The translations under genes were made by a program, and so were the position numbers. 5,034 nucleotides of DNA, from contig DASVES010000504.1 in assembly GCA_036380435.1 (NCBI GenBank), positions 1-5,034 on the forward strand. Reading direction: 5' to 3'. Positions within the stretch are counted from its first letter, which is position 1, and each line of letters starts with the position of its first letter. The notes under the pieces are model-generated. The model was given only the letters and a program-made list of their open reading frames with translations. It did no database searches and was not told where the DNA came from. Positions 1 to 4,721 of this stretch are shown in pieces. The DNA comes from DASQDT01 sp036380435 (GTDB lineage Bacteria > Acidobacteriota > Blastocatellia > Pyrinomonadales > Pyrinomonadaceae).

Positions 1-101
1 TGAAAAATAGCACATGAGCGCGAGGCAAGACAATGCGCTTCTGGGCGGGGTCGGACAACGTGCTCGACCGCGGGCCGTTCAGTCGAGGCCGCGCCACGGG
101 T

Positions 102-614
102 TTAGTCGAGCGGATATCGAAGCAACGGCAGCATTCTCCCGGCTCGGACAATCGACTCCCGCTCGCCGACGCGCACTGCGCCCATCGCGCAGTAGAAGGG
201 TTCGGCGAAGGGGTCGCTCGCGACGACGAGGGTGCGAAAGCCGAGCCGCCGGGCCGTCGCGGCGGCGTGACGCCAGAGGGCGCGGCCCGCTCCCGTTCCG
301 ATCTGACGTGGCTCGACGAAGAGCAATTCCACCTCCGCCTCTTCGCCCTCGCCGCTCAGGCTGTAGAAGCCGGCGACGACGCCCGCCGACTCGGCGACGA
401 AGACGCGCCCCCTGTCGATTGCGTCCGGTGTGACGGTCAAATCGGCGCGGCTGTCCTCGATGAATTGGGAGTCGTAGCCCCAGTGAGACTTGGAGCGGAC
501 GGCGAGTTCCGTGAGCGGTGCAGCCTCACCGGATACGGCCGGTCGGATGTTGAAGCGCACGGATTCTTTTTCGTCCTGCATTTCCAACCAAGGTAGATAA
601 AGGGTCTGACGCAT
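102..614 (-). CDS. GNAT family N-acetyltransferase
   Basis: Predicted cytoplasmic acyl-CoA-dependent N-acetyltransferase of 170 residues; the substrate cannot be read from sequence. The GNAT fold is recognisable. An N-terminal strand (FNIRPA, about residues 21-26) is followed by KSHWGYD (42-48), a motif seen in a subgroup of GNATs. The acetyl-CoA binding motif A is the strand VELLFVEP (95-102) leading into RQIGTGAG (103-110) and a helix. A C-terminal segment DPFAEPFYCAMGA (134-146) matches the usual motif B. Two starts are possible. The ATG at 612-614 has AAAGG six bases upstream, but that site lies inside the arm of an inverted repeat. The internal ATG at 579-581 (Met12) lies outside the repeat, still precedes the first conserved strand, and has only a weak GGAA upstream. 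It follows the peptidase gene on the same strand after 77 bases, but shared function is not evident. The family is confident, the start less so. Confidence 0.88.
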   Translation of the reverse strand: MRQTLYLPWLEMQDEKESVRFNIRPAVSGEAAPLTELAVRSKSHWGYDSQFIEDSRADLTVTPDAIDRGRVFVAESAGVVAGFYSLSGEGEEAEVELLFVEPRQIGTGAGRALWRHAAATARRLGFRTLVVASDPFAEPFYCAMGAVRVGERESIVRAGRMLPLLRYPLD

Positions 615-674
615 TTCGCGCCTTTGTGCCTTTTACGTGAAGTCAAATCTCACGAAAAGGCGCAAAGGCGCGAA
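615..674. repeat. Inverted repeat, 25-26 bp arms, between peptidase and GNAT genes
   Basis: The arms are 615-640 and 650-674 with a 9-base loop. They pair end to end except for one bulged base (A635) and one T/C difference that leaves a G-U pair. The arm is itself repetitive, with units like GCGCCTTT and GTGCCTTT. It fills almost the whole gap between two same-strand genes, from 17 bases after the peptidase stop to the base next to the GNAT start codon. There is no U-tract, so it is not a textbook terminator. In RNA it would form a long stable hairpin that includes the upstream GNAT ribosome-binding site. Confidence 0.85.
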
Positions 675-691
675 GAAGAGATGGCGGCGAT

Positions 692-2008
692 TTACGAAAA
701 GAGCTTGTCGAGAACTTCGGGCTTGTAATTCTTCGGCAAACCCTCGACGACGATCACGCGCTGCCCGCGCCGCTCGATGACGACGCTGCCTTCGGCGGTC
801 GTCCACGCGGAGCGCGTCGCGGAGTTGGCGGCTGGGGTCTGCGTCGCTCCGGCGTGTTTGTAGCGGCGCTCGGTGCGCTTGACGTAGGCCGTGAAGAACT
901 CCGTCGCGTCCTGTTCCGTGTCCCAGTGGGTGTACTGCGCGAGGAGCACGTCCGATTTGTTCGGCCCCTCGTAGAGCACGTAATGGTCGCCCCCCCACCC
1001 GGCCGCCGCCTTCAGCGATTCCGACTTCGATTTCAGAAACTCGTCGAGGATGAGGTAATAACCCCACTCGCCGTTCACGTCGTGATCGGTGACGCGCCAG
1101 CCCTTGCCGAGTTGCGCCGACACGTCGCGCCACGCGATGTCGGCGACGGGCGCCTCCTTCGTGAAATACTTCTCCGGGTGGAGAATCTGCTCGGTCGATT
1201 TCGGCAGCTCCGTATACGCCTGCGAGACGAGCGGCCAGCCGCCGCGCCGGTGTACCTGCGCGGCGAACGTCATGCCGTGCTCGTAGGGGAACATCAAAGT
1301 CTCGCGCAGGGCGCGCGGCGCGCGGTCGAGCTGCTCGCTCGACGTGTTGCCCATCGACTTGAAGAGCGCGAGGGCGCGCTGCGGGTTTTTCATCACGTAC
1401 TGCATCATCAGGACGGTGGCGTCGCCCTCGACGAGCGCCTGCGCGGCCAATTCGGCGTCTGAGTCGTGCTTGGGCCAGTTCTCGAACATGCGGAGGTTGA
1501 AGTGCTGATCCTGTAGGGCGTGCGTCAGCTCGTGGGCGATGACGGGCTGGAGTCCTTCGAGGTCAACCCAGTCGGCGAGGTAGAACGTCTGCCGCTTGGG
1601 GTCGTAGTAGCCGGCGATCTGCTCGGTCAGGACGGCGATGATGAAGGGCCGGAGCTGGAAGTCGGCCGGGGCGAGGCCGAACTTTTTGAGGGCCACCTCG
1701 GAGGAGCGCATCTCCTCGGGCGTGGTGCTCTCATTGAGGTTGGCGATGAGCATCCGCTCAATTTCGGGCCGCGACTGCGCGCCGCTCGCCACCTCGCGCA
1801 CCACTTTCAGCCCGCGCAGTTCGCTCGTCTCGCGCAAAACTTCACGGGTCGCCTCCTGCACGGCCGCGCTCTTCGGGTTGACCGCCGCCGCCGGCTTCGC
1901 GCCCTGCGCCAGCCCCGCGCGCGCGCCGCCCGACGCGAGCAAGGCCCCGGCAATCAAGAGGGTGAGCGACAGGAAGGCCGCGGCGCGCCCAATCTTTTTC
2001 TTTGACAT
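692..2008 (-). CDS. Secreted putative zinc metallopeptidase (HExxH, uncharacterised)
   Basis: Protein of 438 residues. Residues 1-30 look like a Sec signal peptide: MSKKK, then a hydrophobic stretch (11-27) and an ARA cleavage-type site near 29-31. No lipobox cysteine is seen, so export to the periplasm or outside is expected. The metal site is HELTH at 159-163, within HELTHALQDQHF. The likely third ligand is Glu194 in ALVEGDATVL, about 30 residues on, which fits a gluzincin-type arrangement (zinc ligands His159, His163, Glu194; catalytic Glu160). Upstream, GYYDPKRQTFYL (133-144) resembles the strand that precedes the active-site helix in such proteins. The C-terminal part (about 300-438) has no motif I know. 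The start is supported by AAAGG six bases before the ATG. It is divergent from the thioesterase gene, whose promoter overlaps this start. Peptidase activity is inferred from the motif only; the substrate is unknown. Confidence 0.85.
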   Translation of the reverse strand: MSKKKIGRAAAFLSLTLLIAGALLASGGARAGLAQGAKPAAAVNPKSAAVQEATREVLRETSELRGLKVVREVASGAQSRPEIERMLIANLNESTTPEEMRSSEVALKKFGLAPADFQLRPFIIAVLTEQIAGYYDPKRQTFYLADWVDLEGLQPVIAHELTHALQDQHFNLRMFENWPKHDSDAELAAQALVEGDATVLMMQYVMKNPQRALALFKSMGNTSSEQLDRAPRALRETLMFPYEHGMTFAAQVHRRGGWPLVSQAYTELPKSTEQILHPEKYFTKEAPVADIAWRDVSAQLGKGWRVTDHDVNGEWGYYLILDEFLKSKSESLKAAAGWGGDHYVLYEGPNKSDVLLAQYTHWDTEQDATEFFTAYVKRTERRYKHAGATQTPAANSATRSAWTTAEGSVVIERRGQRVIVVEGLPKNYKPEVLDKLFS

Positions 2009-2031
2009 CCTGAACCTTTCGCTTTTATAGT
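2002..2031 (+). promoter_or_regulatory. Sigma70-type promoter for the thioesterase gene
   Basis: A consensus -35 TTGACA (2002-2007) is followed after 18 bases by TATAGT (2026-2031, 5 of 6 to consensus) on the plus strand. Transcription would start near 2038, giving a leader of about 76 bases before the thioesterase ATG. The -35 box overlaps the start codon of the divergent peptidase gene (complement of 2006-2008). The match is by eye. Confidence 0.6.
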
Positions 2032-2057
2032 CCGCTAACTCGCTCTTAGACGAATCT

Positions 2058-2087
2058 CTCTTTCGGCCCCGCTACGGAAAGAGTTTT
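2058..2087 (+). promoter_or_regulatory. Leader hairpin followed by TTTT upstream of thioesterase
   Basis: CTCTTTC (2058-2064) pairs with GAAAGAG (2077-2083), and TTTT follows at 2084-2087. It lies in the predicted leader between the promoter and the Shine-Dalgarno site. The stem is only 7 bp with a 12-base loop and a short U-run, so it could be a weak attenuator or incidental. Confidence 0.3.
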
Positions 2088-2095
2088 CACGAAGC

Positions 2096-2101
2096 AGGAG
2101 G
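2096..2101 (+). promoter_or_regulatory. Shine-Dalgarno site with long spacing (thioesterase)
   Basis: AGGAGG is a full-strength ribosome-binding site, but it lies 12 bases before the ATG at 2114, longer than the usual 5-9. No ATG, GTG or TTG lies between them, and the next ATG (2138) is further away, so the start at 2114 stands. Confidence 0.65.
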
Positions 2102-2113
2102 CGTTCGCTTTCG

Positions 2114-2602
2114 ATGACTGACGCGGTCGGTGCAGATGCCCTGTTCGAGTACTGGCACGAGGCGACGGTGCGCGTGCGCTATGCCGAGACCGACCGGATG
2201 GGCGTCGTCTATCATGCCAACTACCTCGTCTGGTTCGAGATCGGCCGCACCGAGTTCTGCCGCGCCCGCGGCTTCTCCTATCGCGAGATGGAGGAGAACG
2301 GCCGCGCCTTCCTCGTCGTCGCCGAATCCTACTGCCGCTACAAGGCCCCCGCCTTCTACGACGACGAACTCCTCATCCGCACGCACATCACGGAACTGCG
2401 CCGCCGCTCGGTCCGCTTCGGCTACGAACTCGTCCGCCTCTCCGACGGCGTGACCATCGCCGAGGGCGAGACCGGCCACGTCGTCACCGACCAGAAGGGC
2501 CGCGTCATCTCCATGCCCGACGAATACCGCACCGCGCTCACCGCCCCACCCATTGCCGTCACTCGCGCCGAGCCAGTCCCCGAGGACATTTCTCCTGAAT
2601 AG
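2114..2602 (+). CDS. YbgC/FadM-type acyl-CoA thioesterase (hotdog fold)
   Basis: Predicted cytoplasmic thioesterase of 162 residues that would hydrolyse acyl-CoA to free acid and CoA, in the 4-hydroxybenzoyl-CoA thioesterase group. The signature is at residues 20-47: RVRYAETDRMGVVYHANYLV, then WFEIGRTEF. Asp27 is the expected catalytic aspartate, and Gly30, Tyr33, His34, Asn36 and Tyr37 follow the family pattern TDxxGxxYHxNY. The hotdog strands continue through YCRYKAPAFYDDELLI (73-88) and the helix-facing RRSVRFGYEL (97-106). The last 20 or so residues are a proline- and glutamate-rich tail of no known function. The acyl substrate cannot be told. In proteobacteria, relatives sit with tol-pal genes; that context is absent here. 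The final base of the TAG stop is the first base of the 30-bp inverted repeat downstream. Confidence 0.93.
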   Translation: MTDAVGADALFEYWHEATVRVRYAETDRMGVVYHANYLVWFEIGRTEFCRARGFSYREMEENGRAFLVVAESYCRYKAPAFYDDELLIRTHITELRRRSVRFGYELVRLSDGVTIAEGETGHVVTDQKGRVISMPDEYRTALTAPPIAVTRAEPVPEDISPE

Positions 2603-2701
2603 TGATAAGTGATGAGTGATAAGTGATAAGAGCTATTAGCTGATAGCCGTTAGCTAACAGCAAGGCTTCTTTCTTATCACTTATCACTCATCACTTATCA
2701 C
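2602..2701. repeat. Perfect 30-bp inverted repeat of GTGATAA heptamers
   Basis: The arms 2602-2631 and 2672-2701 are perfect reverse complements over 30 bases, with a 40-base loop. Each arm holds four heptamers of type GTGATAA; the second unit is the variant GTGATGA, and it is mirrored in the other arm. The loop has its own small palindromes: TTAGCT (2636-2641) with AGCTAA (2652-2657), and GCTAT with ATAGC. It fills the gap between two convergent genes, from the last base of the thioesterase stop to five bases from the ymdB stop. It may act as a two-way transcript end, though no clear U-tract follows either arm. It is visibly more AT-rich than the genes. Confidence 0.92.
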
Positions 2702-2706
2702 CGTCC

Positions 2707-3492
2707 TTAAGACTCGTGTGTCAAAGAGAGGCGCGAGATTTCGCGTGCGCGGCCGGTCTCTTCGTCGATGTCGATGAGGGCGGCGCAGATTCGCACGTCG
2801 CCCGTGGAGTGTTCGGCGCGGCGTTGCGAGGGGTCGCGGAAGCGGGCGATTACGTCGTCCTTGCTCATGCCGATGACGCCCGAGTAGCTGCCGGTCATGC
2901 CGATGTCGGTCAGGTAGGCCGTGCCCTGCGGCAGTATCCGCTCGTCGGCCGTCTGCACGTGCGTGTGCGTGCCGACCACGGCCGAGACGCGCCCGTCGAG
3001 GTGCCAGCCCATCGCCGACTTCTCGGACGTGGCCTCGGCGTGGATGTCTAAGAGTCGCACGCGGACACTGTCGTCGAGCGTCGCCAGTTGTTCGTCGGCG
3101 ACGCGGAACGGGTCGTCGTGCGTCGGCGGCATGAAGACGCGGCCCATGAGGTTGAGGACGGCGACGCGGACGCCGCGCACCTCGCCGACCCAGAGACCGC
3201 GGCCCGGTGTGCCCGGCGGGTAGTTGGCGGGGCGCAGCAGGCGCGGCTGGCGGTCGATGTAGGCGACGGCGTCGCGCTTGTCGAAGATGTGGTTGCCGGA
3301 GGTCATCACGTCGATGCCGGCGCGGAAGAGACCGTCGGCGAGGGGCGGCGTGATGGAATAGCCGCCCGCCACGTTCTCGGCGTTCATCACGGCGAGGTCT
3401 ACCGAATGCTGCTCACGGATGTCCTGAATGCGCTCCATCACCGCCACCCGGCCGGGTTGCGCTACCACGTCGCCGATCATCAGGACTCTCAT
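2707..3492 (-). CDS. ymdB: YmdB-type metallophosphoesterase (TIGR00282 family)
   Basis: Cytoplasmic dinuclear-metal phosphoesterase of 261 residues, close to the usual family length. Bacillus subtilis YmdB is a 2',3'-cyclic nucleotide phosphodiesterase that affects motility and biofilm genes; the E. coli macrodomain protein of the same name is unrelated. The metal and active-site motifs are complete: GDV with Asp8, NAEN with Glu39 and Asn40, GNHIF with Asn67 and His68, DIHAE with His151, and GTHTH with His176 and His178. The end shows DVRICAALIDIDEETGRA, a typical C-terminal strand. The start at 3490-3492 is set by the family N-terminus MRVLMIGDVV; starting at Met5 would remove the first beta strand. 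No Shine-Dalgarno site precedes it: the 10 bases upstream are TTTTGCTTTT, and beyond them lies an inverted-repeat arm. It follows the 6S RNA gene; the often-adjacent rny gene is not here. Confidence 0.94.
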   Translation of the reverse strand: MRVLMIGDVVAQPGRVAVMERIQDIREQHSVDLAVMNAENVAGGYSITPPLADGLFRAGIDVMTSGNHIFDKRDAVAYIDRQPRLLRPANYPPGTPGRGLWVGEVRGVRVAVLNLMGRVFMPPTHDDPFRVADEQLATLDDSVRVRLLDIHAEATSEKSAMGWHLDGRVSAVVGTHTHVQTADERILPQGTAYLTDIGMTGSYSGVIGMSKDDVIARFRDPSQRRAEHSTGDVRICAALIDIDEETGRAREISRLSLTHES

Positions 3493-3502
3493 AAAAGCAA
3501 AA

Positions 3503-3579
3503 GCCGTAAATCGTCAATCGTAAATCGTGAATCGATAAGTCAATTCTCTATTCACGATTTACGATTGACGATTTACGGC
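3503..3579. repeat. Perfect 30-bp inverted repeat of CGTAAAT heptamers
   Basis: The arms 3503-3532 and 3550-3579 are perfect reverse complements, with a 17-base loop. After GC, each arm reads as four heptamers: CGTAAAT, CGTCAAT, CGTAAAT, CGTGAAT. All variants are mirrored in order in the second arm. It lies between the 3' end of the 6S RNA (four bases away) and the ymdB start codon (10 bases away), so it would form a long hairpin in any transcript that reads from 6S into ymdB. Confidence 0.92.
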
Positions 3580-3583
3580 AATT

Positions 3584-3785
3584 GGCAGGGGGCCGCTCCG
3601 CGTTGGCCGCTCCGAAGCCGTAATTGAACCTGCACAACAGGTGGGTGACCTTTAAGAGCCGCAGCCTCTGGCACTCCCTATCAATGAGGGACTGCACTGG
3701 CTGGCGGCGTCGGTCTCCCTTTCAAACGGCGTTGGCTCAATCATCGTAAATCGGTGACGAACCACTCAGAATCGAACCCTCTGCC
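3584..3785 (-). ncRNA. ssrS: 6S RNA
   Basis: A structured RNA of about 202 bases that mimics open promoter DNA and binds sigma70 RNA polymerase. The ends pair: GGCAG (3781-3785) with CTGCC (3584-3588), then GGG (3777-3779) with CCC (3589-3591) around a bulged A. Inner pairing joins CCGT and TTGAA (3721-3729) to TTCAA (3624-3628) and ACGG (3618-3621). The apical arm is a long hairpin: 3699-3708 with 3658-3666, then TCCCT (3687-3691) with AGGGA (3675-3679). A small hairpin, ACCTG/CAGGT, lies on the 3' strand near 3629-3642. The pieces TGAGTGGTTCG, TTGAGCC, TCTTAAA and GGTTCAA follow E. coli 6S RNA in the same order. Location directly after zapA is the classic one. A promoter predicts a start at about 3785, matching the paired 5' end. 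The exact 3' end is inferred from pairing. A covariance-model search (Rfam 6S) would settle it. Confidence 0.85.
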
Positions 3786-3791
3786 ACGAGA

Positions 3792-3821
3792 ATACTAGCA
3801 TAAACGCGGGCGGAATGTGAG
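3792..3821 (-). promoter_or_regulatory. Extended -10 promoter for 6S RNA
   Basis: On the minus strand, CTCACA (3816-3821, 4 of 6 to the -35 consensus) is followed after 18 bases by TAGTAT (3792-3797, 5 of 6). TG at 3799-3800 provides an extended -10. The expected start, seven bases on at about 3785, is the G that begins the closing stem of the RNA. Confidence 0.65.
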
Positions 3822-3924
3822 AGGTGCTTTCGGTTTTTTTTCGCCCTCCGCGCCCACTGTGAACGCCCCCCGCGCGGCGCGCATTTACATCAGTTTCGAC
3901 AAAGCCGGGGCAAGTTTCGTGTGG

Positions 3925-3968
3925 GACGGGCGGTGCGCTTTGCGAGGTGTCGGCGGCAAAGGCCCGTC
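3925..3968 (-). terminator. Stem-loop at the zapA stop codon
   Basis: On the minus strand, a 13-base stem strand (3956-3968) starts at the base after the zapA stop. It pairs with GACGGGC/GCCCGTC (3962-3968 with 3925-3931) and CTTTGC/GCAAAG (3956-3961 with 3938-3943), with a 6-base bulge at 3932-3937 and a 12-base loop. No U-run follows, so it may end or protect the zapA message rather than act as an intrinsic terminator. The rest of the zapA-6S gap (3822-3924) shows only GC-rich sequence and an 8-T run at 3834-3841. Confidence 0.45.
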
Positions 3969-4334
3969 TCAGGTGAAGGCGATCTTGCTGCCGGCCGGCT
4001 GTTCGGCGACGGCGGTGCGGGCCTTCAGGAGACGGTCGAGCATCTCGGCGCACTCGGAGCTGCGCGCGGCGAGCTGCTGGTCGGCCTGCTCGTGGAGACG
4101 CTTGAGGCGGTGGAGTTCGTCGGCGATGTGGAGGGCGGCGAGGATGGCGACCTTGAGGGAGTCTACGGTGAGCGTGCCCGAAGAGATTTCGCGCATCCGC
4201 TGATCGACGAACTCGGCGAGGCCCGTGACGTACTCGCTATCGCCGTCGGAGCGGATATTGTAGGTCTGGTTGTAGATTTCGACGCGGATGGTCGGCGTGC
4301 CGGCGGGGTCCATCGAACCTTTGAGTGCGCTCAT
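3969..4334 (-). CDS. zapA: Cell division protein ZapA
   Basis: Cytoplasmic FtsZ-associated protein that bundles FtsZ filaments at the division site. It has 121 residues from the ATG, normal for the family. The N-terminal globular domain is clear: IRVEIYNQTYNIRSDGDSEY (17-36), then VTGLAEFVDQRMREI (36-50). A helix with VDSLKVAILAALHIADEL (57-74) leads into a C-terminal coiled coil (about 75-105). A GTG at 4335-4337 directly precedes the ATG; GAGG lies six bases before the GTG and nine before the ATG, so either could be used. The gene starts about 20 bases after the ZapB-like gene, so the two are very likely co-transcribed, downstream of pheT as in several phyla. A stem-loop begins at the stop codon. 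Confidence 0.93.
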   Translation of the reverse strand: MSALKGSMDPAGTPTIRVEIYNQTYNIRSDGDSEYVTGLAEFVDQRMREISSGTLTVDSLKVAILAALHIADELHRLKRLHEQADQQLAARSSECAEMLDRLLKARTAVAEQPAGSKIAFT

Positions 4335-4356
4335 CACGTTACGCCTCGGCGTGAGA

Positions 4357-4644
4357 TTACCTGCGCGCCACCAGTTCGGCCGCCTCGGGGTCGAGCACGG
4401 CGAGGGCGTCGAGCATCGCCTCGACCTTCGCGCGGATCGCGTCGCGCTCGACGAGCAACCGCTCGACCTGAACTTCGAGCCGCCCCTTCTCTTCGACCAG
4501 CCCGCCCAGCTCGCGCCTGATCGAGTTGACGTCGCGCTCCAGAGTCTCTTTCTCCTGGCGGAGCGTCTTCGTCAGTTCGATGGTGCGGTAGATTTTGTCT
4601 TCCAGGTGGGAAAACTTCTCGAGTCCGGTCAGTCCGACCATCAT
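4357..4644 (-). CDS. zapB: ZapB-like coiled-coil division protein
   Basis: Small protein of 95 residues, nearly all predicted coiled coil: from LEKFSHLEDKIYRTIELTK (8-26) through about residue 80, with repeated Leu/Ile/Val spacing and many Glu, Arg and Lys. It has no signal peptide or membrane segment. ZapB proteins are short coiled coils that bind ZapA and help place the Z-ring; the position directly before zapA in a likely two-gene operon supports this call. Coiled coils have weak sequence identity, so the family name rests largely on context. Two ATGs lie in a row (4642-4644 and 4639-4641). GAGG at 4649-4652 lies four bases from the first and seven from the second, so the true start may be one codon later. 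Confidence 0.75.
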   Translation of the reverse strand: MMVGLTGLEKFSHLEDKIYRTIELTKTLRQEKETLERDVNSIRRELGGLVEEKGRLEVQVERLLVERDAIRAKVEAMLDALAVLDPEAAELVARR

Positions 4645-4648
4645 CTCA

Positions 4649-4674
4649 CCTCAAAAACGAGTCCTCAAAAACGA
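4649..4674 (-). promoter_or_regulatory. Duplicated ribosome-binding segment before zapB
   Basis: The 12-mer TCGTTTTTGAGG occurs twice (4663-4674 and 4649-4660), 14 bases apart, each copy ending in a GAGG Shine-Dalgarno core. Only the copy at 4649-4660 is at working distance from the start. It appears to be a small tandem duplication in the leader. Confidence 0.6.
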
Positions 4675-4680
4675 ACCCCG

Positions 4681-4709
4681 ATTATGCGACTTCGCAGCCC
4701 TGAGCGCAA
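4681..4709 (-). promoter_or_regulatory. Possible promoter for zapB-zapA
   Basis: CATAAT (4681-4686, 5 of 6 to the -10 consensus) is preceded after 17 bases by TTGCGC (4704-4709, first three bases of the -35 consensus). A start near 4674 would give a 30-base leader to the zapB ATG. It lies between the inverted repeat and the gene and would make zapBA independent of pheT transcription. Confidence 0.4.
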
Positions 4710-4721
4710 GAGAGAAAAGTT

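Noticed and set aside
1..101. Possible gene start on the minus strand (ATG at 13-15) or other coding sequence
   Set aside because: Only five codons are visible before the edge and no ribosome-binding site is seen. Plus-strand open frames here are arginine-rich overlaps of the GNAT gene.
854..1462. Long open frames opposite the peptidase, thioesterase and ymdB genes
   Set aside because: They are antisense or shifted frames of clear protein genes, with compositionally biased translations and no domain motifs, as expected in GC-rich DNA.
2021..2030. TATAAA (minus) as a -10 box for the peptidase gene
   Set aside because: Transcription would begin about nine bases before the ATG, inside the ribosome-binding site, and no -35 box lies at proper distance. 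The same bases are better read as the plus-strand -10 of the thioesterase promoter.
2602..2701. CRISPR-like short repeats
   Set aside because: The units are contiguous 7-mers in inverted arms without spacers; similar logic applies to the elements at 3503-3579 and 4722-4868.
3764..3781. tRNA T-arm-like string GGGTTCGATTCTG on the minus strand
   Set aside because: The five bases on each side of TTCGATT do not pair as a T-stem, no acceptor or anticodon arm is present, and the segment fits the 5' strand of 6S RNA.
3834..3841. Run of eight T as a plus-strand terminator
   Set aside because: No stable stem precedes it and no plus-strand gene ends nearby.
3766..4053. Minus-strand open frame across the zapA end and 6S promoter
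   Set aside because: It overlaps the conserved zapA frame and the RNA gene, and its translation is arginine-rich without motifs.
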